From assembly GCA_963790715.1 (NCBI GenBank), contig CAWBPN010000011.1:310001-374000 (forward strand): a DNA stretch of 64,000 nucleotides, read 5' to 3'. The notes under the pieces were generated by a model that was not told the origin of the DNA, searched no databases, and saw only the letters and a list, made by a program, of their open reading frames with translations. Positions 55,033 to 62,777 of the stretch are shown piece by piece. Every line of letters starts with the position of its first letter. Position 1 is the stretch's first letter. The stretch is from DCFW01 sp963790715. Its GTDB lineage: Bacteria > Bacteroidota > Bacteroidia > Bacteroidales > Bacteroidaceae. The position numbers were made by a program, and so were the translations under genes.

Positions 55033-57051
55033 ATGAACAATGAAACTCTTATGAACCACGCAGCAAACAATATCAGAATATTGGCTGCATCAATGGTTGA
55101 GAAAGCCAAATCAGGACATCCGGGAGGCGCAATGGGTGGCGCCGATTTCATGAATGTATTATTTACCGAATTCCTAGAATATGATCCTGAAAAACCTGAA
55201 TGGGAAGGAAGAGACAGATTTTTCTTAGATCCGGGTCACATGTCACCTATGCTATATTCTACTCTAGCTTTAACAGGAAAATTCACATTAGACGAATTAC
55301 AGCAATTTCGTCAATGGGGATCAGTAACACCTGGACATCCGGAACGTGAAGTAGCACGCGGAATAGAAAACACATCCGGCCCTCTGGGTCAAGGTCATAC
55401 ATACGCCGTAGGTGCAGCCATTGCAGCTAAATTCTTGAAGGCTCGCTTTGGTGACGTAATGGGACAGACTATCTACACATATATTTCCGACGGTGGAGTA
55501 CAAGAGGAAATATCACAAGGTTCAGGCCGCTTAGCTGGCTACTTGGGGTTGGATAATCTCATCATGTTTTATGACTCAAACGATGTTCAGCTTTCCACCG
55601 ACTGCAATGCAGTAACAAAAGAAGACGTAGCAAAAAAATATAAAGCTTGGGATTGGAAAGTCATTGAAATTAACGGAAATGATGCAAAAGAAATCCGCGA
55701 AGCTCTTGAAGAGGCAAAAGATGAGAAGAAACGTCCGACCATTATTATCGGTAAAACCAAAATGGGCAAAGGCGTAGTTACAGCTGATGACAAACCGTTC
55801 GAAGGCAAATGTTCTACACATGGACAACCTCTAAGCAGTAGCGGCGCTTCGTATGAAGAGACAATAAAGAATTTGGGTGGTGATCCTAAAAATCCTTTTG
55901 TCATATTCGATGACGTAAAAGAATTATATGCAGACCGTGCAAAGAAACTAAAGAAAATAGTAGCAAAGAAATATGAGGCAAAAGCCGAATGGGCTAAAAA
56001 GAATCCTGAAAAAGCAGCACAGCTTGAACTATTCTTCTCAGGCAAAACTCCTAAGGTAAATTGGGATGCAATACAACAAAAGCCAGACTCGGCTACCCGT
56101 GCCGCTTCGGCGACAGTGCTCGGAGCATTGGCAGAACAAGTGCCTAATATGATTTGTGCTTCTGCCGATCTTTCGAACTCAGATAAGACTGATGGATTCT
56201 TAAAGAAAACACACGCTTTCACCAGCGGTGATTTCAGCGGTGCTTTCTTCCAAGCCGGTGTATCTGAATTGACCATGGCATGCTGCTGCATAGGTATGGC
56301 TCTTCACGGGGGCGTTATACCTGCATGCGGTACATTCTTCGTATTCTCAGATTACATGAAACCTGCTCTTCGTATGGCAGCTCTCATGAAGGTACCGGTG
56401 AAATTCATCTGGACACACGATGCATTCCGTGTAGGTGAAGACGGACCTACACATGAACCAGTAGAGCAAGAAGCTCAAGTTCGTTTACTCGAGAAACTCC
56501 ATACACACGATGGTCATAACGGCATGTTGGTACTTCGTCCTGCCGATTGTGAAGAGACGACAGTTGCATGGCGCTTGGCAATGGAAAATACCACATCACC
56601 TACAGGATTGATCTTCTCTCGTCAGGGAATAAAGAACTTACCAAAAGGCAATGATTATCAGCAAGCAGCTAAAGGAGCATACGTAGTGGCAGGCAGTGAC
56701 GAGAATCCGGATGTTATTCTGGTAGCGTCAGGTTCGGAAGTATCAACACTTGAAGCAGGCACGGAATTACTTCGCAAAGACGGAATTAAAGTACGTGTAG
56801 TATCTGCACCAAGCGAAGGACTTTTCCGAAACCAAAGTAAAGAATATCAGGAAAGTGTTATACCGTCAAATGCGAAAGTATTCGGAATGACTGCCGGTTT
56901 ACCGGTAACTCTCGAAGGTTTGGTTGGTGCTAACGGAAAAGTATTCGGCATGACGACGTTCGGTTATTCGGCACCATACACCATACTTGACGAAAAGTTA
57001 GGTTACAATGCAGAAAATGTTTACAAACAAGTAAAAGAATTTTTAAAATGA
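55033..57051 (+). CDS. tkt: Transketolase
   Basis: A 672-residue thiamine-diphosphate enzyme of the pentose phosphate pathway, cytoplasmic. Motifs: KAKSGHPGGAMGGADF at the N-terminus, SGPLGQGHTYAVGAA, a variant diphosphate-binding motif YISDGGVQEEISQGSGR (GDG-type in relatives), FVFSDYMKPALRMAALM and HDAFRVGEDGPTHEPVEQ. Full length. It follows the GH51 gene by 35 bases and overlaps rpiB by four bases (ATGA), so the two are translationally coupled. It receives xylulose 5-phosphate from araD. Confidence 0.97.
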   Translation: MNNETLMNHAANNIRILAASMVEKAKSGHPGGAMGGADFMNVLFTEFLEYDPEKPEWEGRDRFFLDPGHMSPMLYSTLALTGKFTLDELQQFRQWGSVTPGHPEREVARGIENTSGPLGQGHTYAVGAAIAAKFLKARFGDVMGQTIYTYISDGGVQEEISQGSGRLAGYLGLDNLIMFYDSNDVQLSTDCNAVTKEDVAKKYKAWDWKVIEINGNDAKEIREALEEAKDEKKRPTIIIGKTKMGKGVVTADDKPFEGKCSTHGQPLSSSGASYEETIKNLGGDPKNPFVIFDDVKELYADRAKKLKKIVAKKYEAKAEWAKKNPEKAAQLELFFSGKTPKVNWDAIQQKPDSATRAASATVLGALAEQVPNMICASADLSNSDKTDGFLKKTHAFTSGDFSGAFFQAGVSELTMACCCIGMALHGGVIPACGTFFVFSDYMKPALRMAALMKVPVKFIWTHDAFRVGEDGPTHEPVEQEAQVRLLEKLHTHDGHNGMLVLRPADCEETTVAWRLAMENTTSPTGLIFSRQGIKNLPKGNDYQQAAKGAYVVAGSDENPDVILVASGSEVSTLEAGTELLRKDGIKVRVVSAPSEGLFRNQSKEYQESVIPSNAKVFGMTAGLPVTLEGLVGANGKVFGMTTFGYSAPYTILDEKLGYNAENVYKQVKEFLK

Positions 57052-57482
57052 AATTAATCGGATTAGCATCCGACCACGCAGGATATGAACTAAAACAGTT
57101 TGTAAAAAAGTGGTTGGATGAAAACAAGGTGGAATATAAAGATTTCGGCACATATACATCCGAAAGTTGTGATTATTCCGATTTCGCTCATCCATTAGCT
57201 TCAGCGGTAGAAGAAGGAGAATGTTATCCGGGCATTGCCATCTGTGGAAGTGGTCAGGGTATGGCCATAACGCTCAACAAGCATCAAGGCATACGTGCAG
57301 CACTTTGCTGGATGCCTGAAATATCCGAATTGGCGCGTAAACACAACAATGCTAACATATTGGTTATGCCTGGTCGTTTTATCGACGCCGATATGGCGGA
57401 CAAGATTCTACAAAAATTCTTTAATACCGAGTTTGAAGGCGGACGTCACTTGAGACGCATTAATAAGATTCCTGTAAAATGA
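57048..57482 (+). CDS. rpiB: Ribose-5-phosphate isomerase B
   Basis: A 144-residue RpiB-type isomerase interconverting ribose 5-phosphate and ribulose 5-phosphate. ASDHAGYELK at the N-terminus, catalytic C66 in AICGSGQGMAI and the ARKHNNANILVMPGR segment are diagnostic. It overlaps the tkt stop by four bases and ends just before a strong terminator, closing the arabinose/pentose operon. Confidence 0.96.
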   Translation: MKLIGLASDHAGYELKQFVKKWLDENKVEYKDFGTYTSESCDYSDFAHPLASAVEEGECYPGIAICGSGQGMAITLNKHQGIRAALCWMPEISELARKHNNANILVMPGRFIDADMADKILQKFFNTEFEGGRHLRRINKIPVK

Positions 57483-57506
57483 ACTAAAATTCATAATCAT
57501 ATCTAT

Positions 57507-57533
57507 AAACCGAGATAACATCTCGGTTTTTTT
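57507..57533 (+). terminator. Rho-independent terminator of the arabinose operon
   Basis: A 10-bp stem (57507-57516 with 57520-57529, core CCGAGAT/ATCTCGG), 3-base loop and a run of seven T residues (57527-57533), 24 bases after the rpiB stop. Confidence 0.88.
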
Positions 57534-57678
57534 ATCATTATTAATCAAAAACACTATACTATGTAACTTTCATTTTGATAGTTTTTTATGCTTAAAACTA
57601 CAGAATATCACTTTTAATGCTTACATTTTGTAAAATGATAATTTCATGAAAATATTTATATTTTTCCAATAAAAATAC

Positions 57679-57709
57679 TTGTTTCAGATATATTCACGGT
57701 GTATATTTG
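57679..57709 (+). promoter_or_regulatory. Putative promoter of the DUF3836 gene
   Basis: TTG at 57679-57681, a 20-base spacer and TATATTTG at 57702-57709 match the Bacteroidota consensus well. The -33 side overlaps a TGTTTCAGATA word (57680-57690) also seen twice upstream of the arabinose operon. Confidence 0.55.
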
Positions 57710-57757
57710 TAATACAAAAAGAAAGAAAATATAAAGAACCATTTAAAACATAGCATC

Positions 57758-58198
57758 ATGAAAACTTCAATATTAAACATCAAATCTGTAGTAGTACTTG
57801 CCATTGTAGCAGTGGTAGCATTATTCGGGAATAGCGCTTATGCTGATAACTACGTAGTAAACAAAGTAGGTAACACCCAGATCGTTTATTCAACTGATGC
57901 GACAGGCTTATACCTTACTCCGAAATTCAAATATGTTTACACGAACCCTACAACAAGCGTTGAAATTAAAACCGCTCTCTTCTGGAGCAACAATACAGAC
58001 ACATGGCTTCCTGATTACCAAGTAACCACCGAAACCGTTAAGGGGCAAAAAACAATGACTTATGCACGCTGGAACAATTTGACACAAGCTTATAACAACA
58101 GCGAACGCATGGTTTATCAACTGGATTCTAATCAAAAAGCCGTTTCATGCGAATATATGTTGTGGAGCGAAACTTCAAAAGACTGGATTACAAAATAA
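57758..58198 (+). CDS. Small secreted DUF3836-family protein
   Basis: A 146-residue protein with a signal peptide (about residues 1-29, VVVLAIVAVVALFGNSAYA) and a beta-rich mature part with regularly spaced Trp residues (ALFWSNNTDTWLPDY, YARWNNLTQAY, YMLWSETSKDW), a pattern I associate with the Bacteroidota DUF3836 family. Function is unknown. It is monocistronic, with its own promoter and terminator. The repeated W-containing turns could bind a ligand or surface partner, but there is no evidence beyond pattern. Confidence 0.75.
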   Translation: MKTSILNIKSVVVLAIVAVVALFGNSAYADNYVVNKVGNTQIVYSTDATGLYLTPKFKYVYTNPTTSVEIKTALFWSNNTDTWLPDYQVTTETVKGQKTMTYARWNNLTQAYNNSERMVYQLDSNQKAVSCEYMLWSETSKDWITK

Positions 58199-58233
58199 AT
58201 AACAACATTAAAAATTAATTTTCTTCAATTGAT

Positions 58234-58270
58234 AAGAGCGATTCCTCGTTGAGAGGCGTCGCTCTTCTTT
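58234..58270. terminator. Hairpin terminator between convergent genes
   Basis: An 8-bp stem (AAGAGCGA, 58234-58241, with TCGCTCTT, 58259-58266) with a small inner CCTC/GAGG helix, followed by CTTTTAT. It lies between the DUF3836 gene and the convergent PfkB-type gene. Confidence 0.75.
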
Positions 58271-58272
58271 TA

Positions 58273-59142
58273 TCATTTTATGACATCTAAAATATCTGCT
58301 TCCGTACCGTTGAAAGGACCCGAATGTTGTAATTTCAATGTGCACATTGCCGCTGCATATTTACCTGATTCAAGAAAACCTTCATGTTGAGCACGGCAGT
58401 AAAGATATGCTGCCGAATAAGTATCGCCACAACCTGTAGCATCAACCACTCTATTTGGCTTATAGGCAGGAATATCGTAAAAATTGCCGTCGGCATAAAT
58501 GAGCGAACCGTAACTGCCTTTGGTAATTATCACTTCACATACTCCCCAAACGGCAAATTGTTTAGCCGATTCTTTCTCATCATCGGTGCCGGAAAGTAAT
58601 TTCATTTCGTGCTCATTTACCTTTAGGACTTTTGTATATCTTAGAGCTTTAAGCTTATCTTTCCAATCTACAGGTACAACTTTTTCGCCTTGAACCTCAC
58701 GTAAATATCCTTGTACATCTATTGAAATATCCCCTTTGGTTGACAAATATTCAATAATATCAATTGAGAAATCATCGGCAAGCAACGAGCCCAAATGAAA
58801 AACTTTAGCATCAATGTTATCAAAATACTCTTTTCGAAAAGGATCTGCTTTTGACAGCACTCGTTGCTTACGGTTATTTGAATTCTCTCCGTAAGTATTC
58901 TCAAAATATATACTATGCTTACTTGGAAAAACCTTAACATCAATGCCTAAGTTACGCATTCCATTTACCACGTCCATCTGATCATTGCTCACAGATGTCA
59001 CCAACTCATAGCTAACCTTGCCAGGCAAACAATTGATACCTCGTGAGAAATAATACGAAGTTCCTCCAGGCATAACAATATTAGTACGTGGTGTTATAAT
59101 TCTATCGACAGTTATGTGTCCGATACAACAAATATCTTTCAT
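58273..59142 (-). CDS. PfkB-family carbohydrate/nucleoside kinase
   Basis: A 289-residue ribokinase-fold kinase. The C-terminal PfkB signature DATGCGDTYSAAYLY places the catalytic base at D240, and the N-terminal GGTSYYFSRG corresponds to the substrate-binding GG motif. The substrate is not evident from sequence. Ribokinase, fructokinase and nucleoside kinases share the fold. It overlaps nadD by one base (TAATG) and is the last gene of yicC-gmk-nadD-pfkB-like, so its context is housekeeping rather than sugar-locus. Confidence 0.88.
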   Translation of the reverse strand: MKDICCIGHITVDRIITPRTNIVMPGGTSYYFSRGINCLPGKVSYELVTSVSNDQMDVVNGMRNLGIDVKVFPSKHSIYFENTYGENSNNRKQRVLSKADPFRKEYFDNIDAKVFHLGSLLADDFSIDIIEYLSTKGDISIDVQGYLREVQGEKVVPVDWKDKLKALRYTKVLKVNEHEMKLLSGTDDEKESAKQFAVWGVCEVIITKGSYGSLIYADGNFYDIPAYKPNRVVDATGCGDTYSAAYLYCRAQHEGFLESGKYAAAMCTLKLQHSGPFNGTEADILDVIK

Positions 59143-59729
59143 TATTCTTGTTTTTGATAAAGTCGTTTAGTTCGTATTTCAGCATAAACCGCAGGATGCA
59201 TGAAAAAACGAACATCTTTCCCACCGGAAATAGATTCACGAATAAATGTCGCACTTACCTGAATAATCGGTGCATTTTCAATATAATGTACGGAATTCGG
59301 TAATGTAGTTGCATCTATATTAAATCCTGCACGTGGATAAATAAGTATATTATTCTCGCTAATAAGCTTTTCGGATTCGTGCCAATCATTGAAATTAGAC
59401 CAATTATCCGCTCCGATAATTAATGTAAACTCATAATCGGTATACTCTTTCTTCAATGCTTCCAACGTAAATACCGTATATGAAGGCTTATCCAAATGGA
59501 ATTCGAAATCAGATGCAAGGAAATGCGGATAATCGCCTATAGCCAATTCAACCAAATGCAACCGTGTGGCATCGTCAAGTAACTCACAATCAATTTTAAA
59601 AGGATTTAATGGAGTAACCACAAACCACACTTCATCCACTTCATCAATCTCACATATATAATTTGCAACAGCTAAATGTCCGATATGAATTGGATTGAAT
59701 GAGCCGCAATATACACCTATGCGTTTCAT
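59142..59729 (-). CDS. nadD: Nicotinate-nucleotide adenylyltransferase
   Basis: A 195-residue adenylyltransferase joining nicotinate mononucleotide and ATP in NAD synthesis. The nucleotidyltransferase motif GSFNPIHIGHLAVA (residues 9-22) contains the H-x-G-H signature. The GADNWSNFNDWHES segment and the C-terminal ISATFIRE-like motif (VSATFIRESI) are typical. It overlaps gmk by four bases (ATGA) and the PfkB gene by one, so the operon is tightly coupled. Confidence 0.95.
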   Translation of the reverse strand: MKRIGVYCGSFNPIHIGHLAVANYICEIDEVDEVWFVVTPLNPFKIDCELLDDATRLHLVELAIGDYPHFLASDFEFHLDKPSYTVFTLEALKKEYTDYEFTLIIGADNWSNFNDWHESEKLISENNILIYPRAGFNIDATTLPNSVHYIENAPIIQVSATFIRESISGGKDVRFFMHPAVYAEIRTKRLYQKQE

Positions 59730-60295
59730 TTATTAAGAAAATTCGTGATAAGATTGTATACTTTGTCTTCCACCTCACTCAAATTGTCGTTTACAACAAC
59801 GACATCGAACTTCGATGCAAAACTCATTTCATATTTTGCTTTTGCAATACGGTTTTCAATATTTTCGAGCGAATCCGTACCGCGTCCAATAAGACGGCGA
59901 CGCAATTCATCAACCGTTGGCGGTTGAATGAAAATGGACAAAGCACGTGAGCCATAAAAATTCTTTATATTGCAACCGCCTTTTACATCAACATCGAATA
60001 CGATGTTTTCACCACCTTTCAATTGCTTTTCAACTTGACTTTTTAAAGTACCATAAAAGCGGTCGTGGTATACTTCCTCATATTCAAGAAACTCATCGTT
60101 ATCTATACGTTTACGAAACTCTTCAGGTGTAAGAAAGAAATACTCTACTCCATCCTTTTCCGTACCTCGCGGTGCCCGGCTTGTAGCCGAAATGGAAAAG
60201 ACCAGCTTCAGTCCGCGTTCAAGCATATTATTGACGATGGTGGACTTGCCCGACCCTGATGGAGCTGAGAATATTACTAACTTACCTTCGTTCAT
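59726..60295 (-). CDS. gmk: Guanylate kinase
   Basis: A 189-residue enzyme phosphorylating GMP to GDP. P-loop SAPSGSGKST at residues 10-19, SATSRAPRGTEKDGVEYFFL (GMP-binding) and the lid region IFIQPPTVDELRRRLIGRGTDS are standard. Length is typical. Overlaps yicC by one base and nadD by four. Confidence 0.97.
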   Translation of the reverse strand: MNEGKLVIFSAPSGSGKSTIVNNMLERGLKLVFSISATSRAPRGTEKDGVEYFFLTPEEFRKRIDNDEFLEYEEVYHDRFYGTLKSQVEKQLKGGENIVFDVDVKGGCNIKNFYGSRALSIFIQPPTVDELRRRLIGRGTDSLENIENRIAKAKYEMSFASKFDVVVVNDNLSEVEDKVYNLITNFLNK

Positions 60296-61173
60296 TACAG
60301 CACGTTTAAAACCTGTTCTTTTATTTGCTCAAGATTATCTTTCATCATCACAACAATCTTTTGCATCTCGGCATGGTTTGATTTACTGCCAAGCGTGTTT
60401 ATTTCGCGTCCCATTTCCTGAGCAATGAAACCTAATTTCTTACCTTTACCGTTGCCTTCTTCTTCAATTGTTTTGATAAAATAAACCAAATGGTTGCCAA
60501 GGCGCTGCTTTTCCTCATTGATATCAAGCTTTTCGATGTAATAAATCATCTCCTGTTCCATACGATTTTTATCGTAATCAACTTCAGATATTTTCTCAAG
60601 CTCATCAATAATACGGGCTTTAATTTTCTCGATACGTTCTTTTTCGTACGGAGCTATGCTTGCAAGCAATTCGGTGATATTCTTAATTTTCTCGCGGAAT
60701 TTCTTTTCAAGGGCCGCGCCTTCCTGTGTACGGAACTCTATCAAATGCTCGATGGCTTCTTCCATTGCCTTATAGGTTTGCGCCCATTCTTCTTCAGGAA
60801 TTTCATCAATATCATTCTTAGCCATTACATCAGGCAACTTCATCAACAAATCAAACCAATTATTCGGTTCCGGAATATTCATTTCGGCCGACATTGTTTT
60901 TACCTGGTCATAATAAGCTTTTATCACATCCTTATTGATAGGAGCGACTTCATTAGCAGCATCAGTCTCTATCCAAAGGCTGAAATCTACTTTTCCACGT
61001 TCAAGTTTTTGAGCTATTTCGCCACGAATCTCAATTTCTTTTTCACGGTAAGATGGCGCAATGCGCGTCGACAAATCCATTGATTTGCTATTCAAAGATT
61101 TTATTTCTATGTTAATCTTTCTCCCGGGTAAACTCAACACTGATTTACCGAAACCGGTCATTGATTGTATCAT
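60295..61173 (-). CDS. YicC/YloC-family endoribonuclease
   Basis: A 292-residue protein with the N-terminal MIQSMTGFGKSV start, the NSKSMDLSTRIAP block and the C-terminal KKLGFIAQEMGREINTLGSKSNHAEMQ block, which together define the YicC family. The family acts as an RNase in E. coli and is commonly paired with gmk, as here. First gene of the four-gene minus-strand operon. A possible promoter lies at 61191-61198. Confidence 0.93.
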   Translation of the reverse strand: MIQSMTGFGKSVLSLPGRKINIEIKSLNSKSMDLSTRIAPSYREKEIEIRGEIAQKLERGKVDFSLWIETDAANEVAPINKDVIKAYYDQVKTMSAEMNIPEPNNWFDLLMKLPDVMAKNDIDEIPEEEWAQTYKAMEEAIEHLIEFRTQEGAALEKKFREKIKNITELLASIAPYEKERIEKIKARIIDELEKISEVDYDKNRMEQEMIYYIEKLDINEEKQRLGNHLVYFIKTIEEEGNGKGKKLGFIAQEMGREINTLGSKSNHAEMQKIVVMMKDNLEQIKEQVLNVL

Positions 61174-61190
61174 TTCAATATATTTTGACG

Positions 61191-61198
61191 CAAAAATA
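61191..61198 (-). promoter_or_regulatory. Putative -7 box of yicC operon
   Basis: Reverse complement TATTTTTG fits TAnnTTTG, 17 bases before the yicC start. The -33 element is unclear. Confidence 0.35.
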
Positions 61199-61281
61199 AT
61201 ATATTTTCCTTAATTAAAGAATAATTAAAATGTATTTATTTATAAATGCAATTTAAAAACAGCATTTACAGTAATATTAAC

Positions 61282-61311
61282 AAAAAAGCCGCCACTAAGG
61301 GACGGCTTTTT
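61282..61311 (-). terminator. Rho-independent terminator after nuoN
   Basis: A 9-bp stem AAAAAGCCG/CGGCTTTTT (61283-61291 with 61303-61311) with a GC-rich core. On the minus strand it is followed by TTTTTTG, 20 bases after the nuoN stop. It ends the complex I operon. Confidence 0.8.
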
Positions 61312-61331
61312 ATCATATTTTTGGAAATCAA

Positions 61332-62759
61332 TTACATGCCATAAGCAAAGATATTGATTGTATCATAAACAACGCTGAATATACCTAAGCCCAATACTCC
61401 GGCAAGACATATTGCCAAACTTACTTTGGTATAGCCATCGCTTTTGAAATAAGCAATTGGATGGTCGCTGCTTTTGATGTACATTGCCTTTACTATCAGC
61501 AAATAGTAATACAATGATATAACCGTATTAATCAAAGCGATCAAAACCACTACCCAAAAGCCTGATTTGAATGCTCCGGCAAAAATAAAGAATTTGCTGA
61601 AAAAACCGGCAAACGGAGGGATACCAGCCAATGAGAAAAGCGATAGAGTCATTCCAAAAGCTAATTTCGGATTCACTTTATACAAGCCGTCATAATCACT
61701 GATATTGACTTTACCGCCAGTGTTTTGTTCTATTACATTGATAATACCGAAGACAGCCAGATTGGCTGCGATATAAACCAATATATAAAACACCATTGAC
61801 GTCATTGACAAAGAATTGGCACCAAGTACTCCCAAAACGATGTAGCCTGCCTGAGAGATAGAGCTGAATGCCATGAATCGCTTTATATTGTTCTGACGAA
61901 TGGCAAACAAGTTGGCAATAGTTATTGTAGCAATAATAATCCACACAAGAATTTGTTGCCAATAGATAGCCAACGGTTGAAAGCTTTTCATCAAAATGGT
62001 AAGCATTGCAAATGCTGCCGCTCCTTTGGATATAACACTCAAGTAAGATGTTACATTAGTAGGTGCTCCCTGATAAACATCGGCTGTCCACAAATGGAAC
62101 GGTACCAAAGAAATCTTGAAACCTAATCCCGACAAGAAGAAAGCCAGGCCGAGAATAGTCATCGGTTCTTTAGTGATAACCGTATTTATATCGCTGAAAT
62201 ATAATGTTCCTGTTGCACCGTATATCATTGAAATACCGAAGAGCAACAAACCTGACGAGAACATTGCAGTAAGAATGTATTTCGCACCTGCCTCAGCACT
62301 GTTGTGTTTGAATTTATCAAAAGCGGCCAATGTAGCCATTGGAATTGAAGCTGTCTCCAAACCGATGTAGAACATTAAGAAGTTGCCTGCGCCGATCATG
62401 AAATACATACCTAACAATGTCGACAGCAACAGCACATAAAACTCACCGCGCTTGAAAGAAGTGTCGTCACGTTTAAGCCATATATTCGCCTGCAAGAGTA
62501 CAATAATAGTACCAATATTCAATATTGAGCGAACGATTCCTATCATCGGAGTATAGTAATACATACCGCCGAACAGTTCGTATGGACGATGCGGCATTAT
62601 ATTCATAAATGTTTGCACGCACATCAAAACAATAGCTAACGGACCTAAATACTTATCACGTTTCTTTTGTCCGACAATTGTATCGAACAATAGCAGGATA
62701 ACAATTACTGCCATTAATGACAGTTCTGCGCCCATATTTAAAAATTGACTGTAATTCAT
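61332..62759 (-). CDS. nuoN: NADH-quinone oxidoreductase subunit N
   Basis: A 475-residue antiporter-like proton-pumping subunit of complex I with about 14 transmembrane segments. Conserved charged residues lie within membrane helices, including FYIGLETASIP (the key Glu in TM5) and LVPFHLWTADVYQGAP. The Lys-bearing helices and SISQAGYIVLGVL are also typical. It follows nuoM by 18 bases, in the normal M-N order at the end of the operon, and is followed by the terminator at 61282-61311. Confidence 0.96.
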   Translation of the reverse strand: MNYSQFLNMGAELSLMAVIVILLLFDTIVGQKKRDKYLGPLAIVLMCVQTFMNIMPHRPYELFGGMYYYTPMIGIVRSILNIGTIIVLLQANIWLKRDDTSFKRGEFYVLLLSTLLGMYFMIGAGNFLMFYIGLETASIPMATLAAFDKFKHNSAEAGAKYILTAMFSSGLLLFGISMIYGATGTLYFSDINTVITKEPMTILGLAFFLSGLGFKISLVPFHLWTADVYQGAPTNVTSYLSVISKGAAAFAMLTILMKSFQPLAIYWQQILVWIIIATITIANLFAIRQNNIKRFMAFSSISQAGYIVLGVLGANSLSMTSMVFYILVYIAANLAVFGIINVIEQNTGGKVNISDYDGLYKVNPKLAFGMTLSLFSLAGIPPFAGFFSKFFIFAGAFKSGFWVVVLIALINTVISLYYYLLIVKAMYIKSSDHPIAYFKSDGYTKVSLAICLAGVLGLGIFSVVYDTINIFAYGM

Positions 62760-62777
62760 TTTATTTCTTTTTATGAT

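Noticed and set aside
55587..56291. 234-codon frame antisense to transketolase
   Set aside because: Shadow of the tkt codon pattern; no motif, promoter or start context.
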